From: Halorubrum trapanicum
Lineage (GTDB): Archaea > Halobacteriota > Halobacteria > Halobacteriales > Haloferacaceae
Assembly (NCBI RefSeq): GCF_017873555.1
Contig: NZ_JAGGKE010000018.1
Coordinates: forward strand, 1 to 41,356
Length of the DNA stretch: 41,356 bases
Reading direction: 5' to 3'
Part shown: piece by piece, positions 25,287 to 32,773 of the stretch
Layout of the letters: the number at the start of each line of letters is the position of its first letter
Position numbering within the stretch: position 1 is the stretch's first letter
Made by a program: the position numbers and the translations under genes
The notes under the pieces: generated by a model
Databases searched by the model: none
What the model saw: only the letters and a program-made list of their open reading frames with translations
What the model was told of the DNA's origin: nothing

Positions 25287-25640
25287 TCACTCTGATTGTT
25301 CGAGCTTTTCTCGTCGGGCTTCGAACTCTTCGTCCGTGAGATCGCCACGAGCGTACGCCAGACGTAACTCTTCCATCGCGGGATTATGAGACGTCTGTGT
25401 CTCGCTCATCCGCCGGAAGATGAGATATCCACCGCCCAGAAGCGCAAGGAGGAAGATGACCGGGACGAGCATCCCGATGAGGGGCCACCAACCACCTGTG
25501 GTACCGTACTGGCCCATCATTCCTCCGTATCCCATCATCCCACCGAACCCCATACCCATTGTGAGCAAGGGAAGGAGGATGAACGCTCCGAGGACGATGA
25601 GCAGTATCGTCGTCGTATCCAGTTGATCCGATGATGCCAT
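25287..25640 (-). CDS. SHOCT-domain membrane protein
   Basis: A 117-aa protein: helix 1 (about 10-30), a Gly/Met-rich stretch (M-G-M-G-F-G-G-M-M-G-Y-G-G), helix 2 (about 52-75), a linker and a C-terminal SHOCT motif (L-A-Y-A-R-G-D-L-T-D-E-E-F-E-A-R-R). Methionines in the extracellular or membrane-edge segment could bind Cu+. SHOCT is a short C-terminal helix found at the end of many membrane proteins and is thought to mediate oligomerisation. Six bases separate it from the stop of the DUF302 gene upstream, so they are co-transcribed. Confidence 0.85.
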   Translation of the reverse strand: MASSDQLDTTTILLIVLGAFILLPLLTMGMGFGGMMGYGGMMGQYGTTGGWWPLIGMLVPVIFLLALLGGGYLIFRRMSETQTSHNPAMEELRLAYARGDLTDEEFEARREKLEQSE

Positions 25641-25646
25641 CAGAGA

Positions 25647-26063
25647 TCAGGCCTCCGATGCGGATCCGAACTCGTCAGTTACGGCTGCCAGTACGCGGTC
25701 GAATCGTTCGCTGACCTCGGTCGCGACGGAGTCAAGCGCGTCGTTATCAGCGATCCCGACTAACTGTTCCGGGTCGACCGCACTCACCACGATGACGCCG
25801 TCATCGTTCTCGTAGACGATGACGTTACAGGGCAAGAGCGCACCGAGTTCAGTTTCTACACTCAACCCTTCGTATGCCAGCGGAGGATTGCACGCACCGA
25901 GGATGCGATACTGGCGGAACTCCTCACCGAGTTTCTCCTTGAGCGTCGCCTGAATGTCGATGTCACAGAGAACACCGAATCCCTCGTCTTTGAGCGCGGC
26001 ATTCGTTGCGTCGACGACATCGTCGAACTCTCCATCAATCTTGGTTTGTATTGTGTAACTCAT
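25647..26063 (-). CDS. DUF302 family protein
   Basis: A 138-aa soluble protein with the DUF302 signature: G-F-G-V-L-C-D-I-D-I near residue 30 and I-L-G-A-C-N-P-P-L-A-Y-E-G then L-L-P-C-N-V-I-V-Y-E. DUF302 domains have a beta-alpha fold and occur beside redox and metal genes in bacteria and archaea; the two conserved cysteines may bind metal or a redox partner. The ATG at 26063 (M-S-Y-T-I-Q) is chosen; the longer frame adds a non-conserved segment. Co-transcribed with the SHOCT gene after it. Confidence 0.92.
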   Translation of the reverse strand: MSYTIQTKIDGEFDDVVDATNAALKDEGFGVLCDIDIQATLKEKLGEEFRQYRILGACNPPLAYEGLSVETELGALLPCNVIVYENDDGVIVVSAVDPEQLVGIADNDALDSVATEVSERFDRVLAAVTDEFGSASEA

Positions 26064-26122
26064 GTAATACTGTATCCTGTTTACGCACTTAAGCGTTCGG
26101 TCCCGTCGCCCCAACTGGCAGA

Positions 26123-26138
26123 CGAGAATTTTTTCTCG
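26123..26138 (-). terminator. Possible stem-loop after the SHOCT gene at 26169
   Basis: CGAGAA / TTCTCG arms (6 bases each) around a TTTT loop lie just past the SHOCT stop codon in the reading direction and ahead of the DUF302 start. It could end the upstream transcript; archaeal terminators usually need only a T-run, so support is weak. Confidence 0.35.
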
Positions 26139-26168
26139 ACGATGCTCCTTCTATTTCGGTCATGGGCA

Positions 26169-26516
26169 CTACTCGAGTTGCTTTCGTCGACGTTCGAACT
26201 CTTCATCGGAGAGTTCACCGCGAGCGTAACGCTCACGAAGAACCGAAAGCGGCCGACTATCACTCCTCTCAGAATCTCTGTTGAGGAGTGAGTAGACGAG
26301 ATAGAGCGGGACGACGATTAGGAGCCCCATCCAAAGGAAGCTCCAGAGGCCCATTCCACCGCTGAAGACCCCCCAACCGCCGCTACCCATCATACCGCCG
26401 CCGTAGCCTCCACCACCGTGAGCCGCTGCGGTGCCCGTTGCTACAATCAACAGCGGAACCGCTAGTATTGCGATTCGACGAGTCGTCCGCCCGAGAGTGT
26501 TGGTGTAGTGTGTCAT
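26169..26516 (-). CDS. Exported SHOCT-domain membrane protein
   Basis: A 115-aa protein with an N-terminal signal-like helix (about 13-30), a His/Gly/Met-rich segment (A-H-G-G-G-G-Y-G-G-G-M-M-G), a transmembrane helix (about 56-78) and a C-terminal SHOCT motif (R-E-R-Y-A-R-G-E-L-S-D-E-E-F-E-R-R). It is built like the SHOCT gene at 25287, so three SHOCT-tailed membrane proteins occur within 2.2 kb. The metal-binding suggestion comes from the Met/His content and the context. Confidence 0.83.
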   Translation of the reverse strand: MTHYTNTLGRTTRRIAILAVPLLIVATGTAAAHGGGGYGGGMMGSGGWGVFSGGMGLWSFLWMGLLIVVPLYLVYSLLNRDSERSDSRPLSVLRERYARGELSDEEFERRRKQLE

Positions 26517-26579
26517 TGTGATCGTTGAGTCAGTAAGTCGAATATCTATCGTGTCAGACGAGGATCCGAACAGGGATCG

Positions 26580-26897
26580 TTAGCAGCCGTACCCCTGTCC
26601 GTTCATCCCCGTCGCGGTGTGATTGTCGTCCGCCATATCTTGGGCCATCTCGTCGACGGTCACGCCCATGTGCGCTTCCATCTCGTCAACGGCATTCGGG
26701 CCCATGTAGTCGGTCATGTGACCTTCCATCCAGGCCGCCCAGTCTGCTGCACTACCATCGGCTGGCGTCCCTTCAGCTGCCGTCTCGTTCCCCTGGATCG
26801 GTTCGTCACCGTGTGCGCTAACTACCGGGGCGGCAAACGCGAGTCCGACAATCGCGAGCACCACGAGCAGCCATCGTCCGAGGTTTCGGTTGGTCAT
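26580..26897 (-). CDS. Exported Met/His-rich small protein, putative copper binder
   Basis: A 105-aa protein with a clear signal peptide (hydrophobic residues 9-22, A-P-V-V-S-A-H-G) and an acidic mature region. The second half is rich in methionine and histidine (W-M-E-G-H-M-T-D-Y-M-G, M-E-A-H-M-G, D-E-M-A-Q-D-M-A-D-D-N-H) and ends in a lone cysteine (G-Y-G-C). Met/His-rich periplasmic proteins commonly bind Cu+/Cu2+. No named family recognised. The ATG at 26897 is chosen because the signal peptide follows immediately. Confidence 0.75.
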   Translation of the reverse strand: MTNRNLGRWLLVVLAIVGLAFAAPVVSAHGDEPIQGNETAAEGTPADGSAADWAAWMEGHMTDYMGPNAVDEMEAHMGVTVDEMAQDMADDNHTATGMNGQGYGC

Positions 26898-27169
26898 TGT
26901 TTTTCGCCTCAAGTAGTCATACGGTGGGTTCGGAGTTATCTTCGTGGGAGTGAACTCAAACAGGAGAGCGTTCAAGAACGTCTATAACGCCATCTAAACG
27001 TTTTCTACTGACGGGATCGTTCATACCTGCCGAATTCGAAAGGATCAGAGGAATGGTGAGAGCAAAGGGGATCCGTCGAGACTGTTCACCTCATTGCGGC
27101 GATCCAGACAATAACCACGGTTCAGGCGGCGAGGGAGGCTCGGGTATTGCTGACCACGAACGAGATGGA

Positions 27170-27874
27170 TCAGTTCCCTCGGAACTGGTGATACTGCCTC
27201 GTGAGTGCCTGACGATGGTAGAGGATTCCAATTGTCATGAGGAACAGAACGGTCGCAATTTCGTAGCCATACGCACCAAGCAATAACATCGTTGAAGAAC
27301 CACTCAGTCCGCCTGCAAGTAGTACGGCAAACAACGGGCTAACGCAGGCAGGGCACGCCACAATCCCGACTATTCCTCCGACTGCCGACTGCGAGAAATC
27401 AAGCAATGCATCATAGACGAGATACGCCAGCGCGAACAGGCCAACCGCTTGGTAAGGAATGAGCGAGACCGTGATCAGGTCACCTGTATAGACGAAGACC
27501 GGACTCCATCCCAAAGATCGACCCCACGTTATTCCGAAGCCGCTTGGTCCAGTGAGCTGCCCGAAATGAGAGGTGCTCGGTCCAAGTAATCCTGAAAAAT
27601 AAAACATCACGATGAGATATAGAGCAACGACAAGTGCGGCACCAATACGATACACTCGACGTTTCGTTACAGGTCGAGTGTGCCAGATCACCCAGACTGA
27701 GGCGGTGAACCAAATAAATGGAAGGACGAAATGGGTCCACCGGCTCCCCATATCTCCTGTGAAATATGCGTACACCAACCCGGCGATCAACTGTGCGGCG
27801 AGGAGGAGATTGAGCCACGTGCTTGACTTGAGAACCCGGCTAATGCGATCAGTTTCGAGTGTTGCTTGTGACAT
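27170..27874 (-). CDS. Polytopic membrane protein with ACPAC motif
   Basis: A 234-aa protein with about six transmembrane helices, possibly the haloarchaeal DUF7546 family. The fifth helix starts G-I-V-A-C-P-A-C-V-S-P-L-F, a CxxC pair inside a membrane, reminiscent of metal-transport or thiol-redox sites such as those of CcdA/DsbD-type or ArsP-type proteins. It lies just downstream of the membrane-tethered HTH gene in the same direction. Function unknown; a role in copper or arsenic transport is inferred from context and the Cys pair. Confidence 0.75.
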   Translation of the reverse strand: MSQATLETDRISRVLKSSTWLNLLLAAQLIAGLVYAYFTGDMGSRWTHFVLPFIWFTASVWVIWHTRPVTKRRVYRIGAALVVALYLIVMFYFSGLLGPSTSHFGQLTGPSGFGITWGRSLGWSPVFVYTGDLITVSLIPYQAVGLFALAYLVYDALLDFSQSAVGGIVGIVACPACVSPLFAVLLAGGLSGSSTMLLLGAYGYEIATVLFLMTIGILYHRQALTRQYHQFRGN

Positions 27875-27907
27875 GATGGGTAGTGTTAGTATGAATTTCT
27901 ACGTCTG

Positions 27908-28489
27908 TTAGTTCTGCAGGTCATCACTCGGATACACGCGGTAGGTTCGACCCTGTCGTTCCCGATACAGCAGCCCGCGCTCCTCGAGTGAACTCACGGT
28001 CTGGCTCACTTTACTCTTTGAGAACTCAGATCGATCCCGAAGTTCGATCTGCGTGATTCCAGGCGAGTTCAGGACGGGTTCAAGGACGCGTCGTTCATCA
28101 TCCGGTAAGAGATCGAGAACGCGCGCTTGCGGATCCGATTCAGGATTGATAGGCGTCGCCGGCGAGGCGTCATCGTCTATCGATGTAGGCGTTGCCTCCG
28201 ATACCTGATCGGGGTCGATGTGATCCGCTGAGTCGGTTGTCGAATCGATGAGATTCCCTCGAACCACGTAATAGATGCCACCGATACTGCCTGCGACCAG
28301 AAGGGTTCCAACCACGTACCAGAGAGGATCTGGACCGTGAATCGCCCCCATAGACGAGTCCATCATCGGCCCCATCGACTGCTCGATAGCGCGACGCTGT
28401 TGATAGGCCCGCCAACTGAGTAGTCCGCCAGCCAAGAGGACGAACCCAAGGAGCACACCAACGACGGTATCCGCTGGACGTTGGTTCAT
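27908..28489 (-). CDS. Membrane-tethered winged-helix regulator
   Basis: A 193-aa protein: two hydrophobic segments (about 8-25 and 60-80) with a short Met-rich loop between (S-M-G-P-M-M-D-S-S-M-G-A-I-H-G-P), then an acidic linker and a C-terminal MarR/IclR-like winged helix (L-L-P-D-D-E-R-R-V-L-E-P-V; S-K-S-K-V-S-Q-T-V-S-S-L-E-E-R-G-L). Topology would place the loop outside and the DNA-binding domain inside. Such one-component membrane sensors can read extracellular signals; the Met-rich loop makes copper a candidate ligand. The ATG at 28489 is chosen. It lies between the permease and the ACPAC protein genes. Confidence 0.85.
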   Translation of the reverse strand: MNQRPADTVVGVLLGFVLLAGGLLSWRAYQQRRAIEQSMGPMMDSSMGAIHGPDPLWYVVGTLLVAGSIGGIYYVVRGNLIDSTTDSADHIDPDQVSEATPTSIDDDASPATPINPESDPQARVLDLLPDDERRVLEPVLNSPGITQIELRDRSEFSKSKVSQTVSSLEERGLLYRERQGRTYRVYPSDDLQN

Positions 28490-28614
28490 ATGACATCCCC
28501 TTGTTTCGATATCTGACTGCTCATACAATCAATTTTGGCGCGACAGGTGTGACAATTGCGGATTGAAGGTGCGATGATGAAGTGCTTCACAGCGGATGAA
28601 CCACAGTACATCTA

Positions 28615-30003
28615 TCAGTGATCGTGATCGTGGTTTGTTATCTGCGGGCTTTGATCAGCAAATTCCGTGGGCTCTTCCTCGAATGCCCGCTTACAGGTCT
28701 TCGAGCAAAAATAGTACGTCATCCCATCATTGGACGCACTCGGCCCCTCATCGTCGGTCCGCATGCCACACACCGGATCACGATACTGACCTGGTGCGCC
28801 GATTCCACGTCGGTAGACATACAGGAGGAACCCGGAGAGCGCGAAGGCGATAATATTGAGGTAGAACGTGTAGTTGAGCTCGAAGTACGTCTGTTCGGTC
28901 GCCGTCTCGCCACCGGCCAGATCTGGTACGATGCCGAGGGCGTCGAACAGCAACTCCATGAGGAAGCCAGTGAACGCCATCGTCACGAAGAAGACGCCAA
29001 GGATGTACAGCATGATCTTCCAGCCGTAGTACTTCCGGTAGACGTTCAGCACGGGCACGGTGATGAGGTCGGCGTAGACGAACGCGATGATCCCGGCGAA
29101 GCTGACGCCACCGCCCCACAGCGCGACGGCGAACGGGACGTTGCCCATACTGCCGACGAAACTGAGGACGGCGATGATGACGCCCATGACGGCGTTCTCG
29201 GCAGTCACGAGCAGGCCGTCGCCCTGAATGAACAGCGTGTTCCACACCCACTGCGGGACGAAGACGATGACGAACCCAGAAATAAGGAAGCCGGCGACGA
29301 TGTCTTTCCAGATCATCGACCACTCCTTGCGGTACTGATTCCCGACCTTGTACCAGCCACCCCACGACAGCAACTCGTCACGCCACCCGCCGCTACTCGA
29401 CGTCTCCTGGCGATAGGTCTCCATACAGCCCTCCGAGCAGAATTTGAGCGTCTCACCGCCGTCGGTCGTGAGCGTGTACTCGTCTTTCCCCTCCATCCCG
29501 CAGGTGGGATCTTCCGTGACGCCCGCCTGGCGGTCGCGCTCGTTGAGCTTCTCGCGGACTTCGTTAAACAGGTTTTCGGGAAGCGTAAGGTGGACGATGG
29601 CGGCCATGACGGCGATGAGAATCAGGCCGCCGAGCAGTTCCGCGACGAGGAACTCCCAGCCAAGCAGGATGAGAATCATCAGCCCTAGTTCGACGATGAG
29701 GTTCGTCGACGCGAACATGAACGCGAGGAAGTTCACCGCGTGCGCCCCCTTCTTGAACAGGCCCTTCCCGATGGCGACGGCGCCGAAGCTACAGCCACTG
29801 CTTGCTGCTCCGAACACAGTCGCCTTGGTAAGTCCAGTTAGATCGCCCTCACCCAGCACCTGTGCCATCCGCTCCTTCGAGACGTAGACCTGGACCAGAC
29901 TCGTAATCGTGAGGCCCATGATGATCGCCCACGCCGCCGTCCAGAGAAATCCGACACCGATACGAAGGGATTCAAGAACTCCGTCGATTATCGTCGCCTG
30001 CAT
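28615..30003 (-). CDS. ArsP/DUF318-like permease with two YHS/TRASH metal modules
   Basis: A 462-aa permease with about eight to ten membrane helices; a S-S-G-C71-S-F-G-A-V-A-I segment resembles the conserved Cys motif of this transporter family. Two YHS/TRASH-like modules are inserted: residues 165-193 (D-P-T-C168-G-M, F-C189-S-E-G-C193) in a cytoplasmic loop and residues 409-437 (D-P-V-C412-G-M, F-C433-S-K-T-C437) after the last helix, plus a C-terminal H-D-H-D-H. YHS is a metal-binding domain often tied to copper. Likely a metal-sensing or metal-delivering permease; the transported species is unknown. Stop at 28615 is 126 bases ahead of the HTH gene. Confidence 0.9.
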   Translation of the reverse strand: MQATIIDGVLESLRIGVGFLWTAAWAIIMGLTITSLVQVYVSKERMAQVLGEGDLTGLTKATVFGAASSGCSFGAVAIGKGLFKKGAHAVNFLAFMFASTNLIVELGLMILILLGWEFLVAELLGGLILIAVMAAIVHLTLPENLFNEVREKLNERDRQAGVTEDPTCGMEGKDEYTLTTDGGETLKFCSEGCMETYRQETSSSGGWRDELLSWGGWYKVGNQYRKEWSMIWKDIVAGFLISGFVIVFVPQWVWNTLFIQGDGLLVTAENAVMGVIIAVLSFVGSMGNVPFAVALWGGGVSFAGIIAFVYADLITVPVLNVYRKYYGWKIMLYILGVFFVTMAFTGFLMELLFDALGIVPDLAGGETATEQTYFELNYTFYLNIIAFALSGFLLYVYRRGIGAPGQYRDPVCGMRTDDEGPSASNDGMTYYFCSKTCKRAFEEEPTEFADQSPQITNHDHDH

Positions 30004-30331
30004 AGGTGTATCATTGTAGGGATCATCTATTGCGGTTTTGATTAGAATATACTGCCTATGAGGGTATCAGTACTATGGCATCGTAACCGTCGGCCATAGA
30101 TGATCTATCGTAAAGAGGGGAAAACATTGCAAACCTCCACAAGCTCCACGGAATCCGACTTCAGATTCAAAAGGGGAATCTGATTAAATCACGCCGACGT
30201 ATTAGAGGCTAATGGGACCAGTAGAGACCGATGATATCCCAAATGAGGGGAACACCACCTGGAAGAACAGCCTTCGCCGGCCTGCTCGGTTGTCCAGTAC
30301 GGTAACTGTCACATCCACTTCCTAATTTACG
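30004..30331. other. Promoter region of the permease, with an inverted-repeat pair
   Basis: GATCATCTAT at 30021-30030 and its exact reverse complement at 30096-30105 flank the likely promoter (TATATTC-like element on the minus strand near 30045-30053) ahead of the permease start. The rest is low in coding signal; a 37-codon frame (30212-30325) ends just before the amidohydrolase but shows no recognisable features. Confidence 0.45.
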
Positions 30332-31798
30332 ATGGCTGTCGATCTGGCAATCCATGATGCACTCGTTCTCACAGCCGACGAGCGGAACCGCCTGTACGAG
30401 CGCGGCACAGTATGCATCACCGATGGCTGTATCGAAGAAGTCCGACCATCACGTGCAGGAGACGGAGAATTAGAAGCGTCCACCGTTATCGACGGGAACG
30501 GGAAACTGGTGATGCCGGGGTTGGTGAACGCCCACACGCACTTGGAGATGACACCGCTCATCGGTGCGTTTAGCGAACTCGAGCTGACGGAGATGCTTGG
30601 GAGTGGGACGGCCTTGTTTAACAGATTAGGGAACGGCGAATTCGAGTACCTCGTCGAGGCAGGCGTCGAGCTCGCAGCGCTCAATTTCCTCTTGGGCGGT
30701 GTCACGACCGTGAACTCGATGGACGCACGGCCTGCCGCAGGTGCAGAGGCGTTCGGGGAAGCAGGGCTCCGCGGATTTTTCGGCCCGGCGATCTCGGACC
30801 TCTTCTGGGACCAACCAGTCGATCAGCAGTTCTCCCGTGCTCGCGAGTTCGTCGAAACGTACCACGACACGTACGAGGGCCGAATCAGGGCGACGATCTG
30901 CCCGCACGACGACTGGTCGTGTACCAGGCAGCTGTGGGAACGGACCGCGTCCCTCGCCGCAGAGTACCCGGACCTGCTCGTCCACACGCACTTGCTCGAA
31001 CTCGAGGAGAGTAACACGATGGCACGAGCGAACGGTGGCGAGGACTCGGTGGGATTGCTCGACGACGTTGGACTCCTGGACGACCGACTGGTCGCTGCTC
31101 ACTTCCGCCTCGCCGACGAAGAGGACATCCAGCGAACCGCCGAGGCGGACGCGGCTGTTGCGCACTGCCCGTCCGTCTTCTGTTACTGGAATCCGGACGG
31201 GGAGACGCAGTGGACGCCCGTTCCCGAGCTTCGAGCCGCCGGCGTCGACGTCGGAGTAGGGATTGACGACCACTACTGGCACGACTCGTACAGCATGTTC
31301 GGTGAAGCGCGGCAAGCTCGGCTGGCGGCAAATCTCAAGCGTTCAGCCGGGCAGTTCGACTCGATGGAACTGATACGAATGCTCACTATTGAAGGCGCAC
31401 GCGCGCTGGGGATGGGCGACGAGATCGGCAGTATTGAAGCGGGAAAGCGCGCGGATATTATCCTCCTCGACGTCGACAAACCGAAGTTCACGCCACGGAC
31501 CAATATTCCTGCACAGGTCGTGAACAACGCGGTGCCGGCCGACGTCGAGACAGTGATCGTTGACGGCGACGTCGTCCTCCGGAATGGTGTGCCCGAGACA
31601 ATGGACTCGGACGACGTGCGACAGCGAGTAAATCAGGCTGTCGAACGCTTCATGGACGAGACAGGCTGGGAGTTAGACATTGGTGGTAGTGAACCGCCGA
31701 CCAGCATCGAGACTGTACGGGACCTCCCAAAGCGTGGCCCTGCGCGACTCCTGACTCGCCTCGCGATGCAATCCGCGCGTGATCGGTTCTCCTTCTAA
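30332..31798 (+). CDS. Metal-dependent amidohydrolase (AtzC/TrzA/cytosine-deaminase-like)
   Basis: A 488-aa amidohydrolase with the TIM-barrel metal-site pattern: N-A-H68-T-H70-L near the N-terminus, H218 in L-V-H-T-H-L-L-E-L-E-E, H257 in A-A-H-F-R-L-A-D, and D312 in G-V-G-I-D312-D-H-Y. These coordinate one or two metals in deaminases and chlorohydrolases such as SsnA, TrzA/AtzC and guanine or S-adenosylhomocysteine deaminase. Two Pro/Gly-rich urease-type N- and C-terminal beta elements (I-T-D-G-C-I-E-E-V; G-D-V-V-L-R-N-G-V) are present. Substrate not identifiable. It is not obviously linked to metal resistance. Confidence 0.93.
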   Translation: MAVDLAIHDALVLTADERNRLYERGTVCITDGCIEEVRPSRAGDGELEASTVIDGNGKLVMPGLVNAHTHLEMTPLIGAFSELELTEMLGSGTALFNRLGNGEFEYLVEAGVELAALNFLLGGVTTVNSMDARPAAGAEAFGEAGLRGFFGPAISDLFWDQPVDQQFSRAREFVETYHDTYEGRIRATICPHDDWSCTRQLWERTASLAAEYPDLLVHTHLLELEESNTMARANGGEDSVGLLDDVGLLDDRLVAAHFRLADEEDIQRTAEADAAVAHCPSVFCYWNPDGETQWTPVPELRAAGVDVGVGIDDHYWHDSYSMFGEARQARLAANLKRSAGQFDSMELIRMLTIEGARALGMGDEIGSIEAGKRADIILLDVDKPKFTPRTNIPAQVVNNAVPADVETVIVDGDVVLRNGVPETMDSDDVRQRVNQAVERFMDETGWELDIGGSEPPTSIETVRDLPKRGPARLLTRLAMQSARDRFSF

Positions 31799-31827
31799 GA
31801 CCCTGCCAGCGTAGGGGTGGTTCCCCC

Positions 31828-32352
31828 TCAGGAATTTCTGTGGGCGCGAACGAACGCACGTCGCAGGACGGTCAGAAGAACGTACGTCTCGTACTTCTGG
31901 GTCTGGCAGTGCTCGCAGGGCTGCATATCCTCGACGATCTCCTCAATAGCGTCGTCGTACTCGTCGGTGAGCGTAGTGAGCGCGTCCGTGATCTGGGGCT
32001 GGGCAGCGTCGATCATCTCCTCGACGGCGGCGTCGGCCGAATCTGGTAGTGAGTACGAGAGGACGATCGTGTTCGCGTGGTAGTACTTCGTCGTCCCACC
32101 ACGCCCCTCCTCGAAGCGAACGACGTCGACGAGGCCCGCATCCCGGAGCTCGTTGATGTGATGGCGGACCGTGTTCTCCGTCCGGTCGATGCCGCGATCG
32201 TCGAGGCGTTCGTGGACCTCGGTCGCAGTTAGGGCTTCCTCGGACAGAATGTCGAGGACCATCGCCCGCATCGGCTCGTCGATGGCGTCCGAAATCCGAG
32301 TGTCTCGCACCGCGATGTCGTCGAGACGGTGGTCGGTATCGGAATCACTCAT
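31828..32352 (-). CDS. ArsR-like winged-helix regulator with C-terminal CxxC
   Basis: A 174-aa regulator: winged helix in the N-terminal half (P-M-R-A-M-V-L-D-I-L-S-E-E-A-L-T; recognition helix T-E-N-T-V-R-H-H-I-N-E-L-R-D-A-G-L-V), then an acidic helical dimerisation region, and a C-terminal C-E-H-C-Q-T-Q-K-Y pair that could bind zinc or another thiophilic metal. It is divergent from the HMA-ATPase pair, with a 201-base shared promoter region. It likely represses them in the absence of metal. The ATG at 32352 is chosen; the upstream frame extension has no conserved character. Confidence 0.88.
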   Translation of the reverse strand: MSDSDTDHRLDDIAVRDTRISDAIDEPMRAMVLDILSEEALTATEVHERLDDRGIDRTENTVRHHINELRDAGLVDVVRFEEGRGGTTKYYHANTIVLSYSLPDSADAAVEEMIDAAQPQITDALTTLTDEYDDAIEEIVEDMQPCEHCQTQKYETYVLLTVLRRAFVRAHRNS

Positions 32353-32509
32353 ACGAGGACTGAGCGCGAGCACGCGGGAAAAGGTAGCGGGGCAGGAGTC
32401 GGGTAGGTGTCTGTCGAGGTATCCAGTACAGGATGGACCCGCGATAGCGAAAGCCCTAGACGACCCGTTTGACTGTTCCAACGACTCGTATCCGAATTCA
32501 AACATATCA

Positions 32510-32517
32510 TATAAAAA
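32510..32517 (+). promoter_or_regulatory. TATA box of the HMA-ATPase operon
   Basis: TATAAAAA lies 37 bases ahead of the HMA gene start (32554), flanked by an A-rich upstream tract that could serve as BRE. This is a convincing archaeal core promoter and lies between the divergent regulator and the ATPase genes. Confidence 0.65.
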
Positions 32518-32553
32518 ATACTTATTGAGGTACGGGCACTATCTCAAACTGTA

Positions 32554-32769
32554 ATGAGCGACACAACCCAATTCCGCGTCCTCGACTTCGACTGCCCGAC
32601 CTGCGCGAGTACCGTCGAACGCGCCCTGTCGAACGTCGACGGCGTCCAGCACGTCGAAGTCCACTACGCGACCGGCCGCGTCGAGATCGAGTACGACGAC
32701 AGCGTCGCTGACCCCGACGCCTTCGCAGAGACCATCGAAAACCAGGGGTACACTCCCCAGCCCGCCTAA
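32554..32769 (+). CDS. Stand-alone HMA metal-binding protein
   Basis: A 71-aa HMA domain with the metal loop F-D-C-P-T-C-A-S-T-V and the closing I-E-N-Q-G-Y-T-P. Its stop is 4 bases before the ATPase start, and the ATPase has no HMA domain of its own, so it looks like a split-off N-terminal domain or a dedicated chaperone. CPTC and the position next to a P1B ATPase suggest delivery of a soft metal to that pump. Confidence 0.92.
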   Translation: MSDTTQFRVLDFDCPTCASTVERALSNVDGVQHVEVHYATGRVEIEYDDSVADPDAFAETIENQGYTPQPA

Positions 32770-32773
32770 CACT

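Noticed and set aside
28618-29688. Rightward open frame opposite the double-YHS permease
   Set aside because: Shadow frame; the permease frame has helices and paired Cys motifs.
30212-30325. 37-codon frame before the amidohydrolase
   Set aside because: No haloarchaeal codon bias or recognisable motif; may be chance.
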